A stretch of DNA of 36,613 nucleotides, taken from positions 1 through 36,613 of the forward strand of contig JAMOMQ010000104.1 of assembly GCA_027066995.1 (NCBI GenBank), given 5' to 3'. Of this stretch, positions 25,886-33,707 are shown in pieces (position 1 is the first letter of the stretch; each line of letters begins with the position of its first letter). The notes under the pieces are model-generated. The model made no database searches and had not been told where the DNA came from. It saw only the letters and a program-made list of their open reading frames with translations. This DNA is from Flavobacteriales bacterium. Lineage in GTDB: Bacteria > Bacteroidota > Bacteroidia > Flavobacteriales > Flavobacteriaceae. A program made the position numbers and the translations under genes.

Positions 25886-26595
25886 TTTTTTGGTCTATTT
25901 AATTTTAAATGTTTGGGAAAGCCTTTTGCTCCCCATTTATTTTGCAAATCTAAGAATTTATATCCCAACCGGTTGGGCTGCGGGTCTAAAATTTCTTCTT
26001 GAAAAGCTTTTTGCAAGATATATTCTATCCAATAGTCTTCCTTGTTGTTAACAGGATCAAATTTTACCTTTAAATCAATATGATACAACTTGGCAACATT
26101 CTGATACCAAAAAGCCGTCCAACCGTTCTTATATTTTTTTAAAAATTCATAAACGGTTTGTCCGGTTTGCCGGTGAAACAGTTTGGATAATATCCGCCCT
26201 TCGGATTGGGTCAGGTTTTTAAGTTTGGGTTCAAATTCTTTTTTGATCCAACGTTTGACTATACGCATATACCGTTTGCGTTGTCTTTTATTCATTTTAG
26301 ATAAACGTTGATCGAGTTTTTGCACATTTATACCCGACAAACGTGCAAAAGGATAAACACGATATACCTTACGGCGTATCCACCGGTAACGCTTCAATTC
26401 TCTATAGTTAGAAAAACGCATTTTGGGTAAAATCATGATGGAATCCAAGTCAAAAACAGGTATTGAATCAGAAGCATTATATAAGAAAAGAGCCGTGCTG
26501 TCCGCTGATTTTTCAGGTTGTTGTGCCTGTAATTCCCATCCTGATAAAAACAACATGATAACAAGAAAAAATAATATTTTTAATGATTCTGACAT
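25882..26595 (-). CDS. DUF4294 family secreted protein
   Basis: The protein carries the pattern of the Bacteroidota DUF4294 family: DSIMILPKMRFSNYRELKRY, RKVYRVYPFARLSGINVQKL and a basic helical C-terminal part with RILSKLFHRQTGQTVYEFLK. I choose ATG at 26595, which gives a standard signal peptide (MSESLKILFFLVIMLFLSGW) and 237 residues. An ATG at 26628 would add 11 residues, but a TAnnTTTG promoter element lies between the two. It is the first gene of the four-gene leftward operon and overlaps the exonuclease gene by 4 bases. Function is unknown. Confidence 0.85.
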   Translation of the reverse strand: MSESLKILFFLVIMLFLSGWELQAQQPEKSADSTALFLYNASDSIPVFDLDSIMILPKMRFSNYRELKRYRWIRRKVYRVYPFARLSGINVQKLDQRLSKMNKRQRKRYMRIVKRWIKKEFEPKLKNLTQSEGRILSKLFHRQTGQTVYEFLKKYKNGWTAFWYQNVAKLYHIDLKVKFDPVNNKEDYWIEYILQKAFQEEILDPQPNRLGYKFLDLQNKWGAKGFPKHLKLNRPKK

Positions 26596-26615
26596 TAAAG
26601 AAAAAATTTTTAGTT

Positions 26616-26623
26616 CAAATTTA
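26616..26623 (-). promoter_or_regulatory. -7 element of the DUF4294 operon
   Basis: CAAATTTA on the plus strand reads TAAATTTG on the minus strand, 20 bases upstream of the ATG at 26595. Its position inside a longer possible reading frame favours the shorter start. Confidence 0.45.
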
Positions 26624-26638
26624 AGCATTTGTTACTAG

Positions 26639-26655
26639 TTGGCATTAAAATTGCC
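26639..26655 (+). promoter_or_regulatory. candidate sigma-54 promoter of the M23 peptidase operon
   Basis: TTGGCATTAAAATTGCC has GG (26641-26642) and GC (26653-26654) exactly ten bases apart, with TTGGCA and TTGC at the two boxes. It is the best RpoN match in the window. The leader to the ATG at 26704 would be about 38 bases. A housekeeping -7 element (TATTTTTG, 26667-26674) follows, so this may be one of two overlapping promoters. Confidence 0.5.
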
Positions 26656-26703
26656 GTTTTTTATTGTATTTTTGAATTTCCATAATGAATCTTATCAATA
26701 ATA

Positions 26704-28389
26704 ATGCCTAAAAATTTCAAGTTTTTATTAATTGTATTTTTAATTACAATACAAGCCGTAGCACAACACGACAGTTTGCATATGCCGTTAGACATTCCTT
26801 TATATTTATCCGGCACTTTTGGCGAGTTGCGCAGTAATCATTTCCACTCGGGTATGGATATCAAAACCAATAATGAAGAGGGTTTGCCGGTATATGCTGT
26901 TGATGACGGCTATATTTACCGGATTAAAATCACCAATAACGGATATGGTAAGGCTTTGTATATCAAACATCCGTCCGGTTTGGTTTCGGTTTACGGACAT
27001 CTCAAATATTTTAACGATCGGATAGAATCTTATATCAAACAAAAACAATATAAAAAACAACAATACGAAATTGAAGTTTTTCCTTATAAAATAGAGTTGC
27101 CGGTCAAAAAAGGTGAAATTATTGCCTATAGCGGCAATACAGGTGGCTCGTCCGGACCTCATTTGCATTTTGAACTGCGAAACACCAAAGAGCATCCAAT
27201 CAACCCTATGTCTTACGGTATTAGAATTAAAGATAATCAAAATCCCGTAATAAAAAATGTATTTGCTTATCCTTTGGACAGCCTGTCGCAAGTCAATCAA
27301 ATGGGAAAACGGGTAAAACTCAACATTACCCGAATAAATGACAGCTTATATGTTGCCAATCCTATTTTGGCTTATGGAAAAGTGGGGTTCGGTTTAGAAG
27401 CTTATGACCGCCACAACAATGTCAAAAACCGTAACGGATTGTATAAAATTAATTTAAAAGTCAATGGCATGATTGTATTCGAACAAATAATGGAAGAGTT
27501 TTCCTTTGCAAGATCCAAATACATCAATACCATTATTGACTACCCTTATTATATCAAATACCGTCGCCGTATTCAAAAATTATGGGTTGAACCTTATAAT
27601 ATTTTAGAAATATATACCCAATTGGTAGGTGACGGCTCTTTACAGATAAAACATGGTAAAGATTACCAAGTCGTGATAGAAATATCGGACTTTGATAACA
27701 ACACAACACGAATCAAAATACCGGTAAAAGGTTATCATACAAAAATTATAGAAAAGAAAAAAAATATAAAAACAGCCTTTTATATTGACCAACAAAAAGG
27801 AAATACTATAAACCTTTCTCCTTGGAAAATTATCTTTAGACCAAACAGTAGTTATGAAAATTTTTACTTAAAAATAACGGCTAATTCAAAAAAATTATCC
27901 ATAAAACATCCTTTGGTACCTTTAAAAAAATCCTATCTGATTAAATATCCCTTAAAAAATATCCAACCGGCATTAAGGGCTTACACCTATTTGGCTGTTT
28001 ATGGCAAAAGTAATAAACCCAAATATGTATATACAATTAAAAAAACAGACAGTTTGATTGGGTACACCTGGCAATTCGGCAATTTTGTGATTCGCTATGA
28101 CAGCATTGCACCTTATATTAAGCCTCTTAATTTTAAACCTAAATCAGATTTGACCAATTACCGTTTTTTAAGTTTTAAGACCGGCGACCGGCAAACAGGC
28201 ATCAAATCTTATAACGGTTATATTGACAGCGAGTGGATTTTATTGGAATATGACTATAAAACAGGGAAATTGACCTATGATTTTTCTGACAAAAAACTTA
28301 AAGGACATAAACATGCTCTAAAAATTATAGTAGAAGACATGCTGGGAAATACACGTCTTTACAAAACCACCTTTTATCGAAAAGAATAA
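26704..28389 (+). CDS. M23 family metallopeptidase (LytM/peptidoglycan endopeptidase type)
   Basis: The 561-residue exported protein has a signal peptide (MPKNFKFLLIVFLITIQAVA) followed at once by the M23 domain (about residues 30-170). Zinc ligands are visible in NHFHSGMD (His48, Asp52) and GPHLHFELRN (His153, with catalytic His155). An extra basic loop (IKQKQYKKQQYEIEVF) interrupts the usual fold. The remaining ~390 residues are beta-rich, resembling Ig-like or other adhesive domains, and end DMLGNTRLYKTTFYRKE. It probably trims peptidoglycan cross-bridges in the periplasm. It is the first gene of a rightward operon. Confidence 0.9.
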   Translation: MPKNFKFLLIVFLITIQAVAQHDSLHMPLDIPLYLSGTFGELRSNHFHSGMDIKTNNEEGLPVYAVDDGYIYRIKITNNGYGKALYIKHPSGLVSVYGHLKYFNDRIESYIKQKQYKKQQYEIEVFPYKIELPVKKGEIIAYSGNTGGSSGPHLHFELRNTKEHPINPMSYGIRIKDNQNPVIKNVFAYPLDSLSQVNQMGKRVKLNITRINDSLYVANPILAYGKVGFGLEAYDRHNNVKNRNGLYKINLKVNGMIVFEQIMEEFSFARSKYINTIIDYPYYIKYRRRIQKLWVEPYNILEIYTQLVGDGSLQIKHGKDYQVVIEISDFDNNTTRIKIPVKGYHTKIIEKKKNIKTAFYIDQQKGNTINLSPWKIIFRPNSSYENFYLKITANSKKLSIKHPLVPLKKSYLIKYPLKNIQPALRAYTYLAVYGKSNKPKYVYTIKKTDSLIGYTWQFGNFVIRYDSIAPYIKPLNFKPKSDLTNYRFLSFKTGDRQTGIKSYNGYIDSEWILLEYDYKTGKLTYDFSDKKLKGHKHALKIIVEDMLGNTRLYKTTFYRKE

Positions 28390-28395
28390 GTTTGT

Positions 28396-28403
28396 TATCT
28401 TTG
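28396..28403 (+). promoter_or_regulatory. -7 element before the LEA-like lipoprotein gene
   Basis: TATCTTTG fits TAnnTTTG and ends 27 bases before the ATG at 28431. It may give the downstream genes expression independent of the M23 peptidase gene. No -33 box is visible. Confidence 0.38.
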
Positions 28404-28430
28404 TTTATCTATATTTAAAAATGATTAATA

Positions 28431-28883
28431 ATGAAAAAAATTTATTTCATCATACTGATTTTTACTTCTCTATTTGCTTGCAATATGGTAAAACCACCCG
28501 ATTTTAAAGGTATTGATCATATTAGTTTAAAAAAGAATAATACAGGTCAACTGGTATTAGTAGCCTATGCCCAATACCACAATCCTAATTTGGTAGGAGG
28601 AAAATTTAAAATTTCGGATGTCAAAGTTTTTGTCAACGATAAGTATTTGGCCAATTTAAATGCTGATACTTATAAAGTGCCTTCAAAAAAAGATTTTACG
28701 GTTCCTTTAGAAGTAAATTTTGACTCCGGCTATTTAAAAAAAAGCAATTTGTTGGAAGCCCTAAATGCGGTTTTAAACAACAAACTCAAAGTACAATACA
28801 AAGGCACCATATATTATGTCAGTCACGGACTTAATATCCCCTATTCTATTGATTACACCCAAGATATTAAAGTGTTTGACTAA
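28431..28883 (+). CDS. LEA type 2-like lipoprotein
   Basis: This is a 150-residue lipoprotein with lipobox SLFAC (Cys17). The body resembles LEA-14/WHy domains: a beta-sandwich pattern with QLVLVAYAQYHNPNLVGGKF (the NPN segment is typical), ISDVKVFVNDKYLANLNAD and FTVPLEVNFDSGYLKKS. Such domains bind or shield hydrophobic ligands or act in stress tolerance; here the role is unknown. Its stop codon overlaps the next start by one base (TAATG). Confidence 0.75.
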   Translation: MKKIYFIILIFTSLFACNMVKPPDFKGIDHISLKKNNTGQLVLVAYAQYHNPNLVGGKFKISDVKVFVNDKYLANLNADTYKVPSKKDFTVPLEVNFDSGYLKKSNLLEALNAVLNNKLKVQYKGTIYYVSHGLNIPYSIDYTQDIKVFD

Positions 28884-29494
28884 TGGCCACAGATACTTAT
28901 TATACCATAGAAAAACCTCCCGAACCGGCTATATTTAAAGACCGCAAAAGCAAATTTATAGGCTATGCCTACCCGGTACAACATACCGACCAAGTCAAAC
29001 CCATCATAGATCATCTCAAAAAAGAACACCACAGTGCACGCCATTGGTGTTATGCTTACCGGATTGGTATTAAAAATATAGCTGAACGTGCCAATGATGA
29101 TGGAGAACCTTCCAACTCTGCCGGCATACCCATCTTAAATCAAATAAAAAGCAAAAACTTAACCAATGTATTGGTAATAGTAGTCCGCTATTTCGGAGGT
29201 GTTAAACTTGGTGTAGGCGGCTTGATAAATGCCTACAAAACAGCTGCCCAAATGGTATTGGACGGAGCTGAAATTGTTGAAAAAATCCGGACTAAAAACC
29301 TACAAATTATATTCTCCTACAATGATATGAACAAAGTCATGCGAATCATCAAAGAATTTCAATTGGATATTGTTAAGCAGGATTTACAAGAAAAAGGTGA
29401 AATCATTTTATCTGTCAGATTAGATGATTTTGATCAAATAGCCAAAAAATTCAATCAAATACATACTTTAAAAGTCAAACCTATTGAAAAATAA
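28883..29494 (+). CDS. YigZ/IMPACT family protein
   Basis: The 203-residue protein shows the IMPACT N-terminal domain: FKDRKSKFIGYAYPVQHTDQ, EHHSARHWCYAYRIG, RANDDGEPSNSAGIPILNQI and VIVVRYFGGVKLGVGGLINA. A C-terminal RNA-binding-like (DUF1949) half follows. YigZ proteins are cytoplasmic, widely conserved and tied to translation or nucleic-acid binding, with no settled biochemical role. Length is normal. It starts within the stop codon of the LEA-like gene. Confidence 0.93.
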   Translation: MATDTYYTIEKPPEPAIFKDRKSKFIGYAYPVQHTDQVKPIIDHLKKEHHSARHWCYAYRIGIKNIAERANDDGEPSNSAGIPILNQIKSKNLTNVLVIVVRYFGGVKLGVGGLINAYKTAAQMVLDGAEIVEKIRTKNLQIIFSYNDMNKVMRIIKEFQLDIVKQDLQEKGEIILSVRLDDFDQIAKKFNQIHTLKVKPIEK

Positions 29495-29499
29495 TCAAT

Positions 29500-30426
29500 A
29501 TGAAAAAAATAGTTTTATCATTATTTATAAGTGTTTTGCTTACTTCTTGTGGCAGTATGAAACCCAGGACAACTCTCATCAACACATCAAAACCTTTACC
29601 TCCCGAAACACCGGTTGCTTTACTAAATGTTACGGATGAAGTGCCAAAAGAAGCTTTAAAATTAGCTGAAATAAAACTACTGGACAATGGTTTTACTACC
29701 AAATGTAAATGGAATTATGTCATACCTATCGCCAAAAATGAAGCACGAAGATTGGGAGGCAATATCCTCAAAATAACCAAACATATCAAACCCTCATGGA
29801 ACAGCTCTTGCGATCAAATATATGCCGATGTATATAAAATAGATGACTTGAAAAAACTTGAAAGAAAAAGCATTAATGATAATAAAAAAGAGATTGATAG
29901 CACAAAATCGTATGCTATTATTCATTTTTATCGCCCTTCCTCAATGGGAGCAGCTATTGGATATAATGTTTTTTTAAACGACAAATCTCATAAATTAACC
30001 CGTTTAAAAAACAACTCAAAAGAAAGTGTAGTTATTACCACCTTGGGACTACAAAAAATAGGAGCAAGTACAGAAAAAAAAGAAGAAATAGAATTAAATA
30101 TTCAACCCGGCAGAGAATACTATATTGAAGGCACCATTACCTACGGAGCTTTAATTGGCCGTCCGGCTTTAAGAGTAGTTGCCAATGATTTGGGAAAAAA
30201 AGAATATTTAAAAATACCCGAACGAAGAGATTTTACACATGATTATTTGCTATTGAATGACGGAAAAGTAATCAAATGTGAAGATTTAAAAGAAAAAAAT
30301 AATACCTATTTTTTCCGGCTAAAGAAAAAAAATAAAAATGGCGGAAGCATTTCAATAAACACTTCCATATCAAAAGATCGAGTTAAGAAAGTTTGGTATA
30401 AACAAGCATTGATTCCGCAGCCTTAA
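29500..30426 (+). CDS. lipoprotein of unknown function with a DUF2846-like region
   Basis: This is a 308-residue lipoprotein with lipobox LLTSC (Cys17). Residues around 30-120 include VALLNVTDEVPKEALKLAEI and a pair of cysteines (TTKCKWNY and NSSCDQIYAD), which might be disulphide-linked. The middle (SYAIIHFYRPSSMGAAIGYN) resembles DUF2846 lipoproteins. The C-terminal part is polar and beta-rich. It lies 5 bases after yigZ as the last gene of the operon and ends at a strong palindromic terminator. No function can be given. Confidence 0.72.
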   Translation: MKKIVLSLFISVLLTSCGSMKPRTTLINTSKPLPPETPVALLNVTDEVPKEALKLAEIKLLDNGFTTKCKWNYVIPIAKNEARRLGGNILKITKHIKPSWNSSCDQIYADVYKIDDLKKLERKSINDNKKEIDSTKSYAIIHFYRPSSMGAAIGYNVFLNDKSHKLTRLKNNSKESVVITTLGLQKIGASTEKKEEIELNIQPGREYYIEGTITYGALIGRPALRVVANDLGKKEYLKIPERRDFTHDYLLLNDGKVIKCEDLKEKNNTYFFRLKKKNKNGGSISINTSISKDRVKKVWYKQALIPQP

Positions 30427-30431
30427 AACGT

Positions 30432-30461
30432 AAAAAACCGTCCTGATCAGGACGGTTTTTT
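30432..30461. terminator. perfectly palindromic bidirectional terminator
   Basis: The 30-bp inverted repeat AAAAAACCGTCCTGA/TCAGGACGGTTTTTT has no unpaired base in principle and lies between the lipoprotein gene (plus) and tRNA-Leu (minus). It can end transcription from both sides. Confidence 0.9.
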
Positions 30462-30462
30462 G

Positions 30463-30546
30463 TACCTCGGGTGGGAATCGAACCCACACTCTGTTGCCAG
30501 AACTGGATTTTGAATCCAGCGCGTCTACCAATTCCGCCACCGAGGC
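30463..30546 (-). tRNA. tRNA-Leu, anticodon CAA
   Basis: This 84-base class II tRNA reads on the minus strand from GCCTCGGTGGCGGAATTGGT. The anticodon arm is CTGGA-TTCAAAA-TCCAG, giving anticodon CAA for the codon UUG. A variable arm (TTCTGGCAACAGAG) and T-arm (GTGGGTTCGATTCCCAC) follow, and the acceptor ends CCGAGGTA. The terminal CCA is not encoded. All arms are well formed (a G-T pair closes the acceptor stem), so it is probably functional. The palindromic terminator lies directly downstream. Confidence 0.96.
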
Positions 30547-30610
30547 TTGCATTGGGAGTGCAAATATAAAAAAGTTTTAAATATTATGAACTTATTTTTC
30601 AGAATATTTT

Positions 30611-31495
30611 TTATAAATCTGCTTTTTTTCCTTTTACGTTGCGGTCAATTTTTCGCAATAAGCCCAACAACACCTTGCCGGGACCTACTTCTATAAATTC
30701 TGTAGCACCGTCGGCAATCATTTGTTGCACACTTTGTGTCCAACGCACAGGCGCTGTCAATTGTTTTATTAAATTTTCTTTAATTTGACCGGGATTGGTT
30801 TCCGGCTGTGCCGTTACGTTTTGATAAACCGGCGCTATAGGTTTATTAAAGGTTGTTTCGGCAATAGCTTTGGCCAATTCTTCACGGGCAGGCATCATCA
30901 AAGGTGAGTGAAAAGCACCACCTACAGGCAATAAAACAGCGCGTCGCGCTCCTGCGGCCAACAGTGCTTCATTGGCACGTTTAACGGCATCGGTTTCACC
31001 ACTGATTACCAATTGACCCGGGCAATTATAGTTGGCCGGCGCTACTATACCATCTATTTTACGACAAACCGCCTCGACGGTCTCGTCATCCAAATTTAAA
31101 ATAGCCGACATGGTTGAATCCACTGCTTCGGTTGCTTTTTGCATGGCTTCGGCACGTTTGGCTACCAGTTGCAAACCCGCTTCAAAGTCTAAAGCCTTAC
31201 CGGCTACCAAAGCCGAAAATTCTCCTAATGAATGCCCGGCCAACATATCGGGTTTAAAACGATCGCCTAACAATTCGGCACTGATAACCGAATGTAAAAA
31301 AATAGCCGGTTGGGTTACACGGGTTTGACGTAAATCTTCGGCAGTGCCTTCAAACATAATTTTGGCAATATCAAAACCTAAAATATCATTGGCTTGATGA
31401 AAACGCTCTTTGGCCAAATCGTATTTATCGTATAAATCCTTGCCCATGCCTTCAAATTGCGCCCCTTGACCGGGAAATATATATGCTCTTTTCAT
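30611..31495 (-). CDS. fabD: [acyl-carrier-protein] S-malonyltransferase
   Basis: FabD transfers malonyl from CoA to acyl carrier protein to supply fatty-acid synthesis. The 294-residue protein starts MKRAYIFPGQGAQFEGMGKD with Gln11, has the nucleophile Ser89 in AGHSLGEFSAL, the malonate-binding Arg114 in AKRAEAMQ and catalytic His196 in GGAFHSPLM. Length is normal and all catalytic residues are present. It stands alone here, with a TATTTTTG promoter element upstream. Confidence 0.96.
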   Translation of the reverse strand: MKRAYIFPGQGAQFEGMGKDLYDKYDLAKERFHQANDILGFDIAKIMFEGTAEDLRQTRVTQPAIFLHSVISAELLGDRFKPDMLAGHSLGEFSALVAGKALDFEAGLQLVAKRAEAMQKATEAVDSTMSAILNLDDETVEAVCRKIDGIVAPANYNCPGQLVISGETDAVKRANEALLAAGARRAVLLPVGGAFHSPLMMPAREELAKAIAETTFNKPIAPVYQNVTAQPETNPGQIKENLIKQLTAPVRWTQSVQQMIADGATEFIEVGPGKVLLGLLRKIDRNVKGKKADL

Positions 31496-31520
31496 TGATT
31501 TTGTTTTTTTATTTCAATGA

Positions 31521-31528
31521 CAAAAATA
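31521..31528 (-). promoter_or_regulatory. -7 element of fabD
   Basis: CAAAAATA on the plus strand reads TATTTTTG on the minus strand, 25 bases before the fabD ATG. No -33 box is visible. Confidence 0.42.
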
Positions 31529-31633
31529 CATAAAATAAATAAAAGCATTTCATTATAATAAAATCCTTATGTCAGTTAAGTAACATTTTTGTATATTTAT
31601 CGTTAAATAATAACAACTTTAAATCACAACGAT

Positions 31634-32350
31634 ATGAAAAAACTATTTTTTTTGACATTTTTACTTGCTACAACTACTTTTTGGGCACAAACCGCCGACG
31701 GTCTGGTTCAAAATTACCTCAACGCCATTGGGGGCGATAAATTAGACCAAGTGCACAGCATCTTACAAAAAGGAGTCATGAACATGAGCGGCATGGATTT
31801 TCCCACCGAATCATACCAAGATACTTCCGGTAAAATGTATACCAAACTCAATATGATGGGACAAGAAATAACCGCTTTGGCTTTTGACGGACAAAAAGGT
31901 TATATGTTTGACAATGCTACTTTCGGTTATAAAGACATTCCGGATAGTTTAACCCATCAATTCAAAGAAAAAGCTCAAAATCTTTTTGGCTACTTTTATC
32001 GCTACAAACAAAAAGGATCTCAAGTAAAATATTTGGGAAAACAAAAATTAGACAGTATAAATTATGATACCGTTTTACTGACTTTAGCCAAGCCGGCTGA
32101 AGGCAATATCAAAGAATTAACTGTATTTTTTAATCCTAAAACACACTTAATAGAAGCCATTAAAATAGTAAAAGACGGGCATATTATATTCACCAAACCG
32201 CAAGCATACAAGACTTTTGACGGTATTGGTTTACCTACAAAAATAGTTACCGTAATGGACGATCAGCCGGTGATGACTATTAAATTGGATGAAATAAAAA
32301 TCAATCCGCCGGCCCCCGATCCTTCTATATTTAGCAAACCTAAACAATAA
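31634..32350 (+). CDS. exported LolA-like protein
   Basis: The 238-residue protein has a signal peptide (MKKLFFLTFLLATTTFWAQ), then GLVQNYLNAIGGDKLDQVHS and a beta-rich body like the LolA/LppX half-barrel fold found in many Bacteroidota exported proteins. The same pattern occurs at the C-terminus of the second M16 peptidase of this operon: YLNAIGG against YIDAIGG, FDGQKGYM against FNGQTGYK, and a shared closing segment around LPTKIVTV against IPSKIVIV. It may bind lipid or a hydrophobic peptide in the periplasm; this is inference. It precedes the first M16 gene by 19 bases. Confidence 0.8.
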   Translation: MKKLFFLTFLLATTTFWAQTADGLVQNYLNAIGGDKLDQVHSILQKGVMNMSGMDFPTESYQDTSGKMYTKLNMMGQEITALAFDGQKGYMFDNATFGYKDIPDSLTHQFKEKAQNLFGYFYRYKQKGSQVKYLGKQKLDSINYDTVLLTLAKPAEGNIKELTVFFNPKTHLIEAIKIVKDGHIIFTKPQAYKTFDGIGLPTKIVTVMDDQPVMTIKLDEIKINPPAPDPSIFSKPKQ

Positions 32351-32369
32351 TTTAATAAAAATACAATCG

Positions 32370-33707
32370 ATGAAACCATTAAAAATCAGCTTATTATTTT
32401 TTTTAATCCAAATGTTACCGACTATGGCCCAGAAAATAGATTATGAGGAATTTGACCTGCCTAACGGCTTACATGTTATCTTACACGAAGACCACACCGC
32501 ACCGGTTGTAACTGTCGGGGTTATGTATCATGTAGGCGCCAAAGACGAACAGCCCGGCCGCACCGGTTTTGCCCATTTCTTTGAACACTTATTGTTTGAA
32601 GGCACTAAAAATATTCCACGCGGCAAATGGTTTGAAATTGTCAGTTCGCACGGTGGCCAAAACAATGCCAACACCACCGATGACCGCACCTATTATTATG
32701 AAGTGTTTCCGTCCAACAATTTGGCATTGGGTTTATGGATGGAAGCCGAACGCATGCGACATGCCGTAATTAACCAAATAGGTGTCGATACGCAAAACGA
32801 AGTGGTTAAAGAAGAAAAACGCTTGCGCTATGACAATCAACCATACGGACATTTTCTCGAAGCCATCAAAGACAATGTCTTTACCAAACACCCTTACAAA
32901 CATACTACCATTGGTAAAATGGCCGATTTAGATGCAGCTTCGTTGGATGAATTTATCCAATTTTATAAAAAATATTATGTGCCGAATAATGCAACCCTAG
33001 TGGTCGCCGGAGATATTGATAAAAATGAAACCAAAAAACTTATCAATAAGTATTTTGCGACCATTCCCAAAGGCGCCGATGTGGTCAGACACAAAATTAT
33101 TGAACCGCCTATCACTCAAGAACGGCATGCGGTTTATTATGATAAAAACATACAAAAACCGGCTGTAATGCAGGCCTATTTAACACCTTCAATGAAAGAA
33201 AGAGATGCTTATGCCTTGGATTTGCTTTCAAAATATTTAAGCAGTGGCAAAAGTTCAGTGCTTTATAAAAAACTGGTTGACCAAGAGAAAAAAGCCTTAA
33301 TGGTCGGTGCCTTCAACTTGAGTCAAGAAGACTATGGCACCTATATCATTTTTGCTATTCCGCTTAATGATAAAGTAAGCTTGGATGAATTGACCAAAGA
33401 AATAGATGCAGAAATTACCAAAGTGCAAACCCAATTGATTTCAAAAGAAGATTATCAAAAACTCCTCAATAAGATAGAAAGCGATTTTGTCAATTCAAAC
33501 ACCTCTATGCAAGGTATTGCCAACAGTCTGGCACGCTACCATGTCTTATATGGCGATACGGACTTAATCAACAAGGAACTGGATATTTATAAAAGCATTA
33601 CACGCGAAGACTTGCGTCGCGTGGCTAAAAAATACCTTAACAAAAACCAACGGGTATTATTGGAATATTTACCCAAACAAAATGACTCAACAAAATCTGA
33701 AAAATAA
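32370..33707 (+). CDS. M16 family zinc peptidase (active subunit)
   Basis: M16 (pitrilysin-type) peptidases degrade peptides and short unfolded proteins. The 445-residue exported protein has a signal peptide ending near residue 20 and the inverted zinc motif HFFEH (His69, Glu72, His73) within GFAHFFEHLLFEGTKN. The distal glutamate lies in NEVVKEEKRLRYDNQPYG (Glu148/149), about 76 residues later as usual. The C-terminal R/Y-type substrate region is present (KYLSSGKSSVLYKKLV). Its stop overlaps the start of the partner gene by one base. It is probably the catalytic half of a heterodimer. Confidence 0.93.
   Translation: MKPLKISLLFFLIQMLPTMAQKIDYEEFDLPNGLHVILHEDHTAPVVTVGVMYHVGAKDEQPGRTGFAHFFEHLLFEGTKNIPRGKWFEIVSSHGGQNNANTTDDRTYYYEVFPSNNLALGLWMEAERMRHAVINQIGVDTQNEVVKEEKRLRYDNQPYGHFLEAIKDNVFTKHPYKHTTIGKMADLDAASLDEFIQFYKKYYVPNNATLVVAGDIDKNETKKLINKYFATIPKGADVVRHKIIEPPITQERHAVYYDKNIQKPAVMQAYLTPSMKERDAYALDLLSKYLSSGKSSVLYKKLVDQEKKALMVGAFNLSQEDYGTYIIFAIPLNDKVSLDELTKEIDAEITKVQTQLISKEDYQKLLNKIESDFVNSNTSMQGIANSLARYHVLYGDTDLINKELDIYKSITREDLRRVAKKYLNKNQRVLLEYLPKQNDSTKSEK

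Noticed and set aside
25527-26051. 174-residue plus-strand open frame across the exonuclease and DUF4294 genes
   Set aside because: It is antisense to two well-supported, translationally coupled genes, with a composition typical of a shadow frame.
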